33,243 bases of DNA from Rubrivivax sp. Lineage in GTDB: Bacteria; Pseudomonadota; Gammaproteobacteria; Burkholderiales; Burkholderiaceae_C. Within the stretch, counting starts at the first letter, position 1; each line of letters begins with the position of its first letter. This document shows positions 22,753 to 31,990 of this stretch, piece after piece. The notes beneath the pieces are model-generated. The model was not told the origin of the DNA. It was given only the letters and a program-made list of their open reading frames with translations, and made no database searches. A program made the translations under genes and the position numbers. The stretch lies in the NCBI GenBank assembly GCA_021300575.1, contig JAJTDM010000037.1, positions 1 to 33,243 on the forward strand, in the 5' to 3' direction.

Positions 22753-23886
22753 ATGCGGGGTCCAGAGTTTCCCGCCATGACCTCCTCCTCCACCGCCCGC
22801 GGCGTCCAACTGCAGTACCGTTTCCTGGCAGAGCCGCAGACGGGCAGCCAGGTCGACAACCCGTTGTTCGACCTGCTGTCGGCCGTGGCCACCCAGGGCT
22901 CCATCCAGGGCGCGGCCAAGGCGCTGGACCTGAGCTACCGCCACCTCTGGGGCAGCCTCAAGCAGTGGGAAGAAACTGTGAGCCAGGCGCTGGTGGTCTG
23001 GCAGCGCGGGCAGCCTGCAAGGCTGACGCCCTTTGCCGAGCGCCTGCTGTGGGCCGAACGCCAGGCCCGCGAACGCCTGGTGCCGCACATCGAAGCCCTG
23101 CGGCGCGAGTTGCAACGCGTGATGGAGGAGGCGCTGGACGGCTCGCGCCAGGTGCTGCGCATCGACGCCAGCCACGACCTCATGCTGCCCGTGCTGCAGA
23201 CGCTGGGCGATGCACAGGGCCTGCACATCGAGTTGCGCTTTGCCGGCAGCCTGGACGCGCTGCGTTCGCTGGCCGAGGGGCGCTGCGTCGTGGCGGGCTT
23301 TCATGCGCCGCCGCTGAGCCGCAGCGAGCATTACGCCAGGGCACTGAAGGCCCTGCTCAAGCCCGGCCGGCACAAGCTGATCAGCACCATGCGCCGCACC
23401 CAGGGCCTGCTGGTGGCTGCGGGCAACCCGATGGGTGCGCGCTCGCTGGCTGATGTGGCGGCGCGGGGCCTGCGCTTCGTGGCGCGAGAGCCCGGCTCCG
23501 GCACCGGCCTGCTGGCCGAGCACCTGGCGGCGCACCAGGGCTTTGCACTGAGCTCGCTGAACACCACGGTGCAGGAAACCAGCCATCTGGCCTGCGCCGC
23601 CGCGGTGGCCAGCGGCGCGGCCGATGCAGCACTGGGCATCGAGGCCGCGGCGGTGCGCTACGGCCTGGGCTTCGTGCCGCTGGTGGAGGAAGACTACTTC
23701 CTGGTCTGCCTGGCCGATGCGCTGGAGCAACCCGCCGTGCGGCTGCTGTGCACACTGCTGCAGGCGCCCGAGTGGCGGCAAGCGCTCCAGGACCTGGACG
23801 GCTACGCCTGCCCCCCACGCTCAGGCGAGGTGCTGTCACTCACCCGCGCGCTGCCTTGGTGGACCTTCCGGTCTCCCAAAGCCTGA
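22753..23886 (+). CDS. ModE/LysR-like HTH regulator with periplasmic-binding-protein-like domain
   Basis: A 377-residue protein. A winged helix-turn-helix of the ModE/LysR type spans about residues 35-105 (FDLLSAVATQGSIQGAAKAL, DLSYRHLWGSLKQWEE). A C-terminal domain from about 135 to the end resembles the substrate-binding-protein family often fused to ModE-type DNA-binding domains (COG1910 type). Motifs such as FHAPPLS, LVAAGNPMG, REPGSGTGLL and AAVASGAADAALGIEA are characteristic. Such proteins are proposed to sense molybdate or tungstate. Its place inside the operon suggests metal-responsive control of the aor and tup genes. The start could instead be the ATG at 22777. Confidence 0.85.
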   Translation: MRGPEFPAMTSSSTARGVQLQYRFLAEPQTGSQVDNPLFDLLSAVATQGSIQGAAKALDLSYRHLWGSLKQWEETVSQALVVWQRGQPARLTPFAERLLWAERQARERLVPHIEALRRELQRVMEEALDGSRQVLRIDASHDLMLPVLQTLGDAQGLHIELRFAGSLDALRSLAEGRCVVAGFHAPPLSRSEHYARALKALLKPGRHKLISTMRRTQGLLVAAGNPMGARSLADVAARGLRFVAREPGSGTGLLAEHLAAHQGFALSSLNTTVQETSHLACAAAVASGAADAALGIEAAAVRYGLGFVPLVEEDYFLVCLADALEQPAVRLLCTLLQAPEWRQALQDLDGYACPPRSGEVLSLTRALPWWTFRSPKA

Positions 23887-23930
23887 AGGACTGCAACGCT
23901 TGACGACGACCACCGCCCGCTGATGACGCC

Positions 23931-24698
23931 ATGACCGACGACCAACTGCTGCGCTACGCCCGCCACATCCTGTTGCAGGACATCGGCATCGAGGGCCAGG
24001 AACGCCTGCTGGCCAGCCACGCCCTGGTGATCGGCGCCGGTGGCCTGGGCTCGCCCGTGGCGCTGTACCTGGGCAGCGCGGGCGTGGGCCGCCTCACCAT
24101 CGTAGACCACGACCGCGTGGACGTGACCAACCTTCAGCGGCAGATCGCGCACGACCTGGCCAGCGTGGGGCAGCCCAAGTCCGAATCGGCGAAAGCGCGC
24201 ATCGCCTCGCTCAACCCTGACGTGCAGGTGCAGGCGGTGACGCAGCGCGCTGATGCCGCCCTGCTCGATACCCTGGTGCCGCAGGCCGACGTGGTGCTGG
24301 ACTGCACCGACAACTTCGCCACGCGCCACGCGGTGAACGCCGCCTGCGTGCGGCACGGCAAACCGCTGGTGTCAGGTGCCGCCATCGGCTTTGACGGCCA
24401 GGTCTCGGTCTACGACACCCGCCCCGGGCCCGACGGATCGAACCCCTCACGAGGCCCATGCTACGCCTGCCTGTTTCCCCCCGAACAGGCCTTCGAGGAG
24501 GTGGCCTGCGCCACCATGGGCGTGTTCGCGCCTCTGGTGGGCATCATCGGCACCGTGCAGGCCGCAGAGGCCCTGAAGCTGCTCACTGGCGTCGGCCGGT
24601 CGCTCGCCGGTCGCCTGCTGATGCTGGACGGCCGTGGCATGCAGTGGGACGAGATCGCCATCACGCAGCAACCGGGATGCTCGGTGTGCGGCGCCTGA
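23931..24698 (+). CDS. MoeB/HesA/ThiF-family adenylyltransferase
   Basis: A 255-residue E1-like enzyme that activates the C-terminus of MoaD-type carriers with ATP. It has the start RYARHILLQDIGIEGQERL, the nucleotide motif VIGAGGLGSPVALYL, IVDHDRVDVTNLQRQ, DCTDNFATRHAVN, and two zinc-binding pairs, CYAC and CSVC. A cysteine in EEVACATMGVFAPLVG lies where MoeB has its conserved loop. No rhodanese domain is present. Together with the MoaD-like protein it makes a complete carrier/activator pair, matching the aorD/aorE arrangement of known AOR operons. It ends the plus-strand operon. Confidence 0.9.
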   Translation: MTDDQLLRYARHILLQDIGIEGQERLLASHALVIGAGGLGSPVALYLGSAGVGRLTIVDHDRVDVTNLQRQIAHDLASVGQPKSESAKARIASLNPDVQVQAVTQRADAALLDTLVPQADVVLDCTDNFATRHAVNAACVRHGKPLVSGAAIGFDGQVSVYDTRPGPDGSNPSRGPCYACLFPPEQAFEEVACATMGVFAPLVGIIGTVQAAEALKLLTGVGRSLAGRLLMLDGRGMQWDEIAITQQPGCSVCGA

Positions 24699-24778
24699 CG
24701 CGGCCTGCACGCCACTGGGGAGCAGACGAACACGGCGAACAGGTGGCAGGCCGACAGGCTGACAGGCCGAAGTCGCCT

Positions 24779-25987
24779 TCAGCCAGGACGCACCGCCCCT
24801 GAGGCCAAGACCTCCAGGAGGTGCTCCAGGCTCTCAAGGTTGTGCACGGGCAGGAAGCCGTCCACATGCGGCAACATGGCGCGGATGCCGGCCGCGCGGG
24901 GCTCGAAGCGGGTGAAGCGCAGCAGCGGGTTCAGCCACAGCAGGCGGTGGCAGCTCTTGTGCAGGCGATCCATCTCGAAGGTCAGGGCTTCGGTGGGGCC
25001 GTGCTCCAGGCCGTCGCTGACCAGCAGCACGGTGGCCCGGCTGCCCAGCACGCGGCGGGCCCAGCGCCGGTTGAACTCGTGCAGGCTCTCGGTGATGCGC
25101 GTGCCGCCCGACCAGTCCTGCACGCCGGCGGTCACCCTGGCCACCGCCACGTCGGGGTCGCGCTGGCGCAGCCAGGGGGTGATGCGCGTCAGGCGCGTGC
25201 CGAAGACGAAGGTCTCCACCCGCGGCATGGTGCGCCCGGGGCGCGCGCCCAACAGGTGCGCGAAGTGCAGCAGCATGCGCGAATAGCGCGACATCGAGCC
25301 CGAAATGTCCGCCAGCACCACCAGTGGCGGCACCACCGTGCGCGGCGCCGTGTGGCGCAAGGCCCAGACCTCGCCGCCGTGGCGCCCGGCCTCGCGCAGC
25401 GTGGCACGCAGGTCCGGTCGCCCCACACGAGGCGAGGCCGCGCGGCGACGCGTGGCCACCGGCGGAAACACCGTGCGCAGCCGCGCCAGCAGGCGCAGGG
25501 CGGTACGGAACTCGTCCGCCGTCATGGTCTCGAAGTCGGCACGCTGCAGGCGCTCGCTGGCGCTGGCTGTCAGCGAGGCCTCCAACTCCAGTTGATCCTG
25601 CGGCGGCTTCTTCGCGGGAGACTCGCGCTGGCCCGGGAACAAGACTTCGCCCAGGCGCCGGTTCTCCTTCACGGGCGGCGGCACCCGGGTGTTCACCTGG
25701 GGCAGCAGCAAGGCGCGCATGCGGCCGGCCAGGTCCGGCTCGCGCCAGAACAGGGTGAAGGCCTGGTCGAACAGCTCCTGGTGCTCGTGGCGGTCCAGCA
25801 GGCAGGCGCACAGCACGGCGTAGAACTCGGCGCGGGAGTGCAGGCCTGCCACCTGCAGCGCCTGCAAGGCCACTTGCACCCGGTCAGTGCCCACGGGCAG
25901 TCCGGCGTGGCGCAGCACGCGGGCGAAATGCATCACGTTGGTGGCCAGATGGGACGCGGCCGCCGCGGGAGGTCGCCCGGGCACCAT
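24779..25987 (-). CDS. coxE: CoxE-like VWA domain protein
   Basis: A 402-residue protein with a helical N-terminal half and a C-terminal VWA domain. The MIDAS motif is VVLADISGSMSRYSRM, followed by DWSGGTRITESLHEF and VLLVSDGLEHG. In the coxSLMDEF system CoxE works with the MoxR ATPase CoxD to assemble the metal site of the molybdenum hydroxylase. The ATG at 25987 is used. The open frame extends further upstream into the moxR gene and is rejected. It starts next to the moxR stop, consistent with coupled translation. It is the last gene of the operon. Confidence 0.88.
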   Translation of the reverse strand: MVPGRPPAAAASHLATNVMHFARVLRHAGLPVGTDRVQVALQALQVAGLHSRAEFYAVLCACLLDRHEHQELFDQAFTLFWREPDLAGRMRALLLPQVNTRVPPPVKENRRLGEVLFPGQRESPAKKPPQDQLELEASLTASASERLQRADFETMTADEFRTALRLLARLRTVFPPVATRRRAASPRVGRPDLRATLREAGRHGGEVWALRHTAPRTVVPPLVVLADISGSMSRYSRMLLHFAHLLGARPGRTMPRVETFVFGTRLTRITPWLRQRDPDVAVARVTAGVQDWSGGTRITESLHEFNRRWARRVLGSRATVLLVSDGLEHGPTEALTFEMDRLHKSCHRLLWLNPLLRFTRFEPRAAGIRAMLPHVDGFLPVHNLESLEHLLEVLASGAVRPG

Positions 25988-25989
25988 GC

Positions 25990-26976
25990 TCAGCGCGGGC
26001 CCGGGGTCTGTTCGGCGGCCTGCTGTTCCACCCGCTGCAGCAGGCGCATCACCTCGTCGCCCTGCACGCGCGCAATGTCGTCCTGGTACTTCAGCAACAG
26101 GCCCAGAGTGTTCTGCACCACCACCGGGTCCAGCACCACCGCGCCCAACTCCATCAGGGCGCGCGTCCACTCGATGGTCTCGGCCACGCCGGGCAGCTTG
26201 TAGAGCTCCAGGCTGCGCAGCTGCTGCACGAAGGCCACCACCTGCTGTGCCAGGGCCTGCGGCGCACCGGGCACGCGCCGCGCCAGGATCTGGGCCTCGC
26301 GCGGCGCATCGGGAAAGCCCACCCAGTGGTACAGGCAGCGGCGCTTGACGGCGTCGTGGATCTCCCGCGTGCGGTTGCTGGTCAGCACCACGATGGGCGG
26401 CTGCGCCGCGCGCACGGTGCCGTACTCCGGAATGGTGATCTGCCAGTCGGACAACACCTCCAGCAGGAAGGCTTCGAAGGGCTCGTCCGCGCGGTCCAGT
26501 TCGTCGATCAGCAGGACAGGCGGCACCGGCTGCGCGGGGTCGATGGCCTGCAGCAGGGCGCGCTTGATGAGAAAACGCTCGCCGAACAGGCGCGCGCCCA
26601 GTCCGTCACGCGTCGCGGGCGTCTGCGCAGAGCCCACATCGGCCAGGCGGATTTCCATCATCTGCCGCGCGTAGTTCCACTCGTAGGCCGCGCCGGCCAG
26701 GTCCAGGCCCTCGTAGCACTGCAGGCGGATCAGCGGCCGGCCCAGAGCCGCCGCCAGGGTGCGCGCGATCTCCGTCTTGCCGGTGCCGGGCTCGCCCTCC
26801 AGGAACAGCGGACGCTGCAGACGCAGCGCCAGGTGCACCACCGTGGCCAGCTGGCTGTCGGCCACGTAGTCCTGGCTCAGCAGCAGCTGCCGCGTCTGCT
26901 CCACGGGGGACACGGTCACAGCCCCTCCAGGGGTGGGCCGTAACGGAGCAGCAGGCGAGGAAGAAGCGGTCGTCAT
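25990..26976 (-). CDS. coxD: CoxD-like MoxR AAA+ ATPase
   Basis: A 328-residue AAA+ ATPase. Walker A is EGEPGTGKTEIA, Walker B is VLLIDELDRAD, sensor 1 is VVLTSNRTRE, and the arginine finger lies in AVKRRCLYHWVGFP. CoxD-type MoxR proteins act with CoxE in sulfur and metal insertion into the active site of CO dehydrogenase and probably of related hydroxylases. The ATG at 26976 is preferred to the very long upstream frame, which is a shadow over coxM. It is shorter and more MoxR-typical than the RavA-like protein at 8269, from which it differs in partner and motifs. Confidence 0.9.
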   Translation of the reverse strand: MTTASSSPAAPLRPTPGGAVTVSPVEQTRQLLLSQDYVADSQLATVVHLALRLQRPLFLEGEPGTGKTEIARTLAAALGRPLIRLQCYEGLDLAGAAYEWNYARQMMEIRLADVGSAQTPATRDGLGARLFGERFLIKRALLQAIDPAQPVPPVLLIDELDRADEPFEAFLLEVLSDWQITIPEYGTVRAAQPPIVVLTSNRTREIHDAVKRRCLYHWVGFPDAPREAQILARRVPGAPQALAQQVVAFVQQLRSLELYKLPGVAETIEWTRALMELGAVVLDPVVVQNTLGLLLKYQDDIARVQGDEVMRLLQRVEQQAAEQTPGPR

Positions 26977-27032
26977 CGCGAAAGTATCGACGACGGTGCC
27001 TTCAGCCGTGGGCCCCGCCCACGGCGGTGGCC

Positions 27033-27812
27033 TCAACCCACGGCACGTGCGGCCAGCACGGGAATCAGCGCAGCGCGGTACTCGGCTGAGCCGTGCAGGT
27101 CGCTGTTGAGCCCGGTTGACGCAACGCTGGCGCCTTCCAGCGCCGCAGCCGACCACTGACCGGACAGGCGCGCCTCCAGTTCCTTGGCGCGGAACACGCA
27201 GGCGCCCGCACCCGTGACGGCCACGCGAACCCCCTGGGGACCCTTGCTGACGAACACCCCGACGATGGAAAAGCGAGAGGCAGGCTGCTTGAACTTCTGC
27301 CAGCCGGCCTTGTCCGGCACGGGGAAGCTCACGGCCGTGATCACTTCGTCTTCCGCCAGAGCGGTCTGGTACAGACCGGTGAAGAAGTTGTCCGCGGCGA
27401 TGTCGCGCCGGTCCGTGTGCACCGTGGCACCCAGACCCACCAGGGCTGCGGGATAGCAGGCCGCCGGGTCGGCGTTGGCCACACTGCCGCCCAGGGTGCC
27501 GCGGTTGCGTACCTGGCGGTCGCCAATGCGGCTCGCCAGATCGGCCAGGGCGGGGATGGCGGTCTGCACCTCGGCACTGGCGGCCACCTGGGCGTGCGTG
27601 GTCATGGCGCCGACGCGCACGACACCGCCCGACACCGTGATGCCGGCCATTCCGGGCAGGCAGGACAGGTCCGCCAGGGCCTCGGGCTGCGACATGCCCA
27701 GCCGCATCGAAGGCAGCAGGCTCTGGCCACCGGCCATCAACTTGGCGCCAGCAGCAGCAGCGGCACGTGCATCGGCCACAGAGGCAGGAGCTTGGTAATG
27801 AAAGGCTTGCAT
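27033..27812 (-). CDS. coxM: Molybdenum hydroxylase FAD-binding (medium) subunit, CoxM-like
   Basis: A 259-residue subunit of the xanthine oxidase family with the FAD motifs AGGQSLLPSMRLG and TLGGSVANADPAA. It passes electrons from the iron-sulfur subunit to an acceptor such as a quinone or NAD+. A normal-length member with AGGAGA before the ATG. It follows coxL by 24 bases on the minus strand. Confidence 0.93.
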   Translation of the reverse strand: MQAFHYQAPASVADARAAAAAGAKLMAGGQSLLPSMRLGMSQPEALADLSCLPGMAGITVSGGVVRVGAMTTHAQVAASAEVQTAIPALADLASRIGDRQVRNRGTLGGSVANADPAACYPAALVGLGATVHTDRRDIAADNFFTGLYQTALAEDEVITAVSFPVPDKAGWQKFKQPASRFSIVGVFVSKGPQGVRVAVTGAGACVFRAKELEARLSGQWSAAALEGASVASTGLNSDLHGSAEYRAALIPVLAARAVG

Positions 27813-27836
27813 GGATCGATCTCCTGGCGATGCGGT

Positions 27837-30188
27837 TCAGGCGGCCTGGCGCGCGGCCTGCCACACCGTGAAAGGTGTGGCAGGCATGGGCACGTCCTTC
27901 ACGCCCAGGGCGTTGCAGATGGCGTTGATGACGGCCGGGGGCGACCCGATGGCGCCCGCCTCGCCGCAGCCCTTCACCCCCAGGGGGTTGTGCGTGCAGG
28001 GGGTGCCGTTGGAAGCGTCCACCACGAAGCTGGGCAGGTCATCCGCGCGGGGCATGGCGTAGTCCATGTAGCTGCCGGACAGCAGCTGGCCGCTGGCTTC
28101 GTCGTACACGCCATGCTCCAGCAGGGCCTGGCCGATGCCCTGGGCCAGCCCGCCGTGCACCTGCCCCTCCACGATCATGGGGTTGACCACGTTGCCGAAG
28201 TCGTCGCAGGCGGTGAAGCGGTCCACCCGGGTGTGGCCGGTGGCCGGATCGACTTCCACCTCGCAGATGTAGGTGCCAGCGGGGTAGGTGAAGTTGCTGG
28301 GGTCGTAGAACGCGTTCTCGTTCAGGCCCGGCTCGAGCTTGTCGTGCGGGAAGTTGTGCGGGACATAGGCGGTGAGCGAAACACTGGCAAAGGGCACAGC
28401 CTTGTCCGTGCCCGCCACCTTGAATTGCCCGTCCTCGAAGATCACGTCGGTGTCGGCGGCCTCCATCAAGTGCGCCGCGATCTTGCGCCCCTTGGCGATG
28501 ACCTTGTCCAGCGCCTTCACGATGGCGGTGCCGCCCACCGCCAACGAGCGGCTGCCGTAGGTGCCCATGCCGAAGAGCACCTTGCCGGTGTCACCGTGCT
28601 CGATGCTCACGTCCTCCATCGGGATGCCCAGCTTGTCGGCCACCACCTGCGCGAATGTGGTCTCGTGGCCCTGGCCGTGGCTGTGGCTGCCTGTGAAGAC
28701 CGTGACCTTGCCGGTGGGGTGCACCCGTACCTCGCCGGCCTCGAACAGGCCAGCGCGGGCGCCCAACGCCCCGGCCACCGAGGACGGGGCGATGCCGCAG
28801 GCCTCGATGTAGCAGGCGTAGCCGATGCCTCGCTTGAGCCCCCTGGCGGCGCTGGCCGCCTTGCGCGCCGCGAAGCCGGCCACGTCGGCGAGCTGCATAC
28901 CGCGGTTGAGCGTGGCGTTGTAGTCGCCCACGTCGTAGGTCAGCCCCACCGGCGTGGCGTACGGGAAGGTGGTGATGAAGTTGCGGCGACGGATCTCGGC
29001 CGGATCGATCCCCATTTCCGTGGCCGCCGTCTCGACGATGCGCTCGACCAGGTAGGTGGCCTCTGGCCGTCCCGCACCGCGATAGGCATCCACAGGCGCT
29101 GTATTCGTGAACACAGCCTTGACTTCACACCAGATGCTGGGGGTCTTGTACTGACCGGCCAGCAAGGTGGCGTGCAGGATGGTGGGGATGCAGCTGGCGA
29201 ACGTGGACAGGTAGGCGCCCATGTTGGCGGTGGTGGTGGCGCGCAGCCCGAGGAAGGTGCCGTCCTTGTCCAGCGCCAGTTCGGCCAGCGACACATGGTC
29301 GCGGCCGTGCGCATCGGACAGGAAGGCCTCGCTGCGGTCGCAGGTCCACTTGATGGGGCGGCGGATCTGCTTGCTGGCCCACACCAGTGCCGTCTCCTCC
29401 CCGTAGAGGTAGATCTTGCTGCCGAAGCCGCCACCCACGTCGGGCGCCACCACGCGCAGCTTGTGCTCGGGGATGCCCAGCACGAAGGCGCACATCAGCA
29501 GCCGCTCGACGTGCGGGTTCTGGTTGCTCACATACAGCGTGTAGCTGTCCTCGTGCGGGTTGTAGGCGGCGTTGGCCGCGCGCGGCTCCATCGCGTTCGG
29601 AATGAGTCGGTTGTTGCGGAACGACAGCGTCGTCACGTGGGCGGCCTTGGCGAACGCCTCCTCGGTGCCCGCCTTGTCGCCAATGCCCCAGTGGTAGCAC
29701 TGGTTGTCAGGGGCCTCGTCGTGCACCGAACTGCCTGCACCAAAGGCCTTGCCCGTATCAACCACGGGGGTCAGTTCCTCGTAGCCCACCTCGATCAGCA
29801 AAGCGGCTGACCTGGCCTGCTCCAGCGTGTCGGCCACCACCAGCGCCACCCGGTCGCCCACGTAGCGCACCTTCCCATCAGCCAGCACCGGGTGCTTGGG
29901 CTCCTTCATGGGGCTGCCGTCCAGGCTGTTGATGAGCCAGCCGCAGGGCAGGCCGCCCACGGCCTTGAAGTGCTCACCCGTGTAGATGCCCAGCACACCC
30001 GGTGCCGCCGCGGCGGCCGTGGTGTCGATGGAGGTGATGCGGGCGTGGGCATAGGGCGAGCGCAGGAAGAAGCCGTAGCTCTGGCCGTGCAGCGTGATGT
30101 CGTCGGTGTACTGGCCCTGACCGGTGAGAAAGCGCGAGTCCTCGCGGCGCTCGACGGACTGGCCGATGAATCCCTGGCGTGCGTTCAT
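27837..30188 (-). CDS. coxL: Molybdenum hydroxylase large subunit, form II CoxL-like
   Basis: The 783-residue molybdopterin-binding catalytic subunit of a xanthine oxidase family enzyme. Motifs include [26 protein letters not shown], the active-site loop AYRGAGRPE (about residues 366-374), [10 protein letters not shown] and the conserved [12 protein letters not shown] with the catalytic glutamate. True aerobic CO dehydrogenases carry AYXCSFR in the active-site loop. AYRGAGR is the form II signature, whose CO activity is doubtful. The substrate may be an aldehyde or heterocycle. The operon order S-L-M also matches form II. AAGGAG precedes the ATG. Confidence 0.95.
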   Translation of the reverse strand: MNARQGFIGQSVERREDSRFLTGQGQYTDDITLHGQSYGFFLRSPYAHARITSIDTTAAAAAPGVLGIYTGEHFKAVGGLPCGWLINSLDGSPMKEPKHPVLADGKVRYVGDRVALVVADTLEQARSAALLIEVGYEELTPVVDTGKAFGAGSSVHDEAPDNQCYHWGIGDKAGTEEAFAKAAHVTTLSFRNNRLIPNAMEPRAANAAYNPHEDSYTLYVSNQNPHVERLLMCAFVLGIPEHKLRVVAPDVGGGFGSKIYLYGEETALVWASKQIRRPIKWTCDRSEAFLSDAHGRDHVSLAELALDKDGTFLGLRATTTANMGAYLSTFASCIPTILHATLLAGQYKTPSIWCEVKAVFTNTAPVDAYRGAGRPEATYLVERIVETAATEMGIDPAEIRRRNFITTFPYATPVGLTYDVGDYNATLNRGMQLADVAGFAARKAASAARGLKRGIGYACYIEACGIAPSSVAGALGARAGLFEAGEVRVHPTGKVTVFTGSHSHGQGHETTFAQVVADKLGIPMEDVSIEHGDTGKVLFGMGTYGSRSLAVGGTAIVKALDKVIAKGRKIAAHLMEAADTDVIFEDGQFKVAGTDKAVPFASVSLTAYVPHNFPHDKLEPGLNENAFYDPSNFTYPAGTYICEVEVDPATGHTRVDRFTACDDFGNVVNPMIVEGQVHGGLAQGIGQALLEHGVYDEASGQLLSGSYMDYAMPRADDLPSFVVDASNGTPCTHNPLGVKGCGEAGAIGSPPAVINAICNALGVKDVPMPATPFTVWQAARQAA

Positions 30189-30222
30189 GGGTGACTCTCC
30201 TTGGAGGGTTCTCGGCAGGCCC

Positions 30223-30702
30223 TCAGGCCGCCGATGTCATAGCGGCCGCGCCTTGCTGCACGGCCTTGACGATGTTGTGATAACCGGTGCAGCGGCAGAT
30301 GTTGCCTTCCAGGGCCTCGCGCACCTGGGCTTCGCTGTGGCAGCCGTGGTGCTTGACCAGATCCACGGCGCTCATCACCATGCCCGGGGTGCAGAAGCCG
30401 CACTGCAGGCCGTGGCAGGCCTTGAAGGCAGCCTGCATCGGGTGCAAGGTGCCATCGACGGCAGCCAGGCCCTCGATGGTGGTCACCGCCCGGCCGGCAG
30501 CCTGCACTGCCAACATGTTGCAACTCTTGACGGCACGGCCGTCGACATGCACGGTACAGGCGCCGCACTGCGAGGTGTCGCAGCCGATGTGGGTGCCCGT
30601 CAAGCGCAGGCTCTCGCGGATGAACTCGGACAGCGTGGTCTGCGGTTCGACCTCCCGCGTCACCGACTTGCCATTGACCTCAAGCGTGATGGTGTGACCC
30701 AT
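30223..30702 (-). CDS. coxS: Molybdenum hydroxylase 2Fe-2S (small) subunit, CoxS-like
   Basis: A 159-residue subunit with two [2Fe-2S] clusters. The N-terminal ferredoxin-type cluster uses C41, C46, C49 and C61 ([16 protein letters not shown]). The C-terminal four-helix cluster uses C101, C104, C136 and C138 (QCGFCTPGM and NICRCTGY). It is the first gene of the operon, with AGGAGA before the ATG, and faces the divergent xdhC gene over 221 bases. Confidence 0.95.
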   Translation of the reverse strand: MGHTITLEVNGKSVTREVEPQTTLSEFIRESLRLTGTHIGCDTSQCGACTVHVDGRAVKSCNMLAVQAAGRAVTTIEGLAAVDGTLHPMQAAFKACHGLQCGFCTPGMVMSAVDLVKHHGCHSEAQVREALEGNICRCTGYHNIVKAVQQGAAAMTSAA

Positions 30703-30798
30703 GGAACGTGTCTCCTGAATGCCTTGCGAGCTGCCCCTTGCAGCCGTGGCCGACGGCAGATGCTAGGGGGCACCGTCCTCTTGCCACGCCCCCACAAA

Positions 30799-30877
30799 CC
30801 CCTATGAAATCATTTGCAGAAGTGGGCGCTGCCCTCTTCGGCCCACCAGGCCGGTTATGCGGTGCATGTCATAGGGG
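30799..30877. promoter_or_regulatory. Spaced inverted repeat in the coxS-xdhC intergenic region
   Basis: CCCCTATGA (30799-30807) and TCATAGGGG (30869-30877) form a perfect 9-base inverted repeat with 61 bases between the arms. The arms lie about 97 bases from the coxS start and 47 bases from the xdhC start. This fits two sites for one regulator looping or acting on both divergent promoters. Confidence 0.45.
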
Positions 30878-30923
30878 ATGCCCGGGCTGACGGGGCTGGC
30901 GCGCTGCGCGATAAGCTGCACCC

Positions 30924-31928
30924 ATGGACAACATCGATCTGCAGATCCTGCGGCAGGTGCGTGACTGGCGCACGGTCGGCCACGCCGTAGCGCTGGGCAC
31001 CATCACGCGCACCTGGGGTTCGGCGCCACGTCCACCGGGCTCCAGCGTGGCCATTCGCGACGACGGCCTGGTCGCCGGCAGCGTCTCGGGCGGCTGCATT
31101 GAAGACGACCTGATCGCCAAGGCCAAGGCAGGCGCCCTGGCCAGCGGCGTGCCGCAGGTGGTGCGCTACGGCATCGACGCAGAGGCCGCGCACCGCTTCG
31201 GCCTGCCCTGCGGCGGCTTGATCGAACTGGTGCTGGAACCTGTGCAGGCCTGCACGCGGCTGGACGAACTGCTGCAGCAGTTGCAGGCCGGCCAGCGCGT
31301 GCGCCGCCGCCTGACCCTGGCCACGGGGGAGGTGGAGCTGCAGCCCGCGGGCAGCACAGACGAACTGGAGCTGACCGACACCCACCTCGTCACCCATCAC
31401 GGCCCGAGTTGGCGCCTGCTGATCGTCGGCGCCGGGCAGCTCACGCAATACCTCTGCCCCATGGCCGCGGCCCTGGGCTACGAAGTGCTGGTGTGCGACC
31501 CGCGCGAGGAGTACACCACCGGCTTCCAGGCCGAGAACGCCCGCCTCGTACCCGGCATGCCCGACGATGTGGTGCGCGAGTTGCAGCCCGACGGCCACAC
31601 CGCCGTCATCGCCCTCACCCACGACCCCAAGCTCGACGACCTGGCGCTGATGGAAGCGCTGGTCAGCCCGGCGTTCTACGTCGGTGCCATCGGCTCGCGC
31701 GTCAACCAGGCCAAGCGCCGTGCGCGGCTGATGGAGCACTTCGGCATGAGCGAGGCCTCATTGGCCCGCCTGCACGGCCCCGTGGGCCTGAAGAACGGCG
31801 CCCGCACGCCGCCGGAAATCGCCGTCAGCATCCTGGCCGAACTGACCGCCGTACGCTACGGCTACCGGGTGCCCGATCCCGTGGCAGTGGCACCGCAGGC
31901 GGTGGTGGAGGCGGGGTGCATCACCTGA
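30924..31928 (+). CDS. XdhC/CoxI-family maturation protein
   Basis: This 334-residue protein has an N-terminal XdhC domain (VALGTITRTWGSAPRPPG, GSVSGGCIEDDL) and a C-terminal Rossmann domain (LLIVGAGQLTQYL at about 165-177, then VGAIGSRVNQAKRRARL and GARTPPEIAVSILAEL). XdhC binds molybdenum cofactor, protects it during sulfuration and hands it to the large subunit of xanthine dehydrogenase-type enzymes. Its divergent position beside coxSLM suggests it serves that enzyme. The ATG at 30924 gives a family-like N-terminus. Confidence 0.92.
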   Translation: MDNIDLQILRQVRDWRTVGHAVALGTITRTWGSAPRPPGSSVAIRDDGLVAGSVSGGCIEDDLIAKAKAGALASGVPQVVRYGIDAEAAHRFGLPCGGLIELVLEPVQACTRLDELLQQLQAGQRVRRRLTLATGEVELQPAGSTDELELTDTHLVTHHGPSWRLLIVGAGQLTQYLCPMAAALGYEVLVCDPREEYTTGFQAENARLVPGMPDDVVRELQPDGHTAVIALTHDPKLDDLALMEALVSPAFYVGAIGSRVNQAKRRARLMEHFGMSEASLARLHGPVGLKNGARTPPEIAVSILAELTAVRYGYRVPDPVAVAPQAVVEAGCIT

Positions 31929-31990
31929 GAGGTGCGCGCTGAGCCAGAGCGGTGAACGGGACTGAGCGGCGCAATGGGCCGAAGGTACGC

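Noticed and set aside
27417..29810. A 797-residue plus-strand open frame opposite coxM and coxL
   Set aside because: Its composition is His/Gly/Val-rich without domains. The minus-strand coxM and coxL carry all family motifs with ribosome binding sites.
27837..30188. Calling the operon a true aerobic CO dehydrogenase
   Set aside because: The active-site loop is AYRGAGR, not the form I AYXCSFR, and the order is S-L-M instead of M-S-L.
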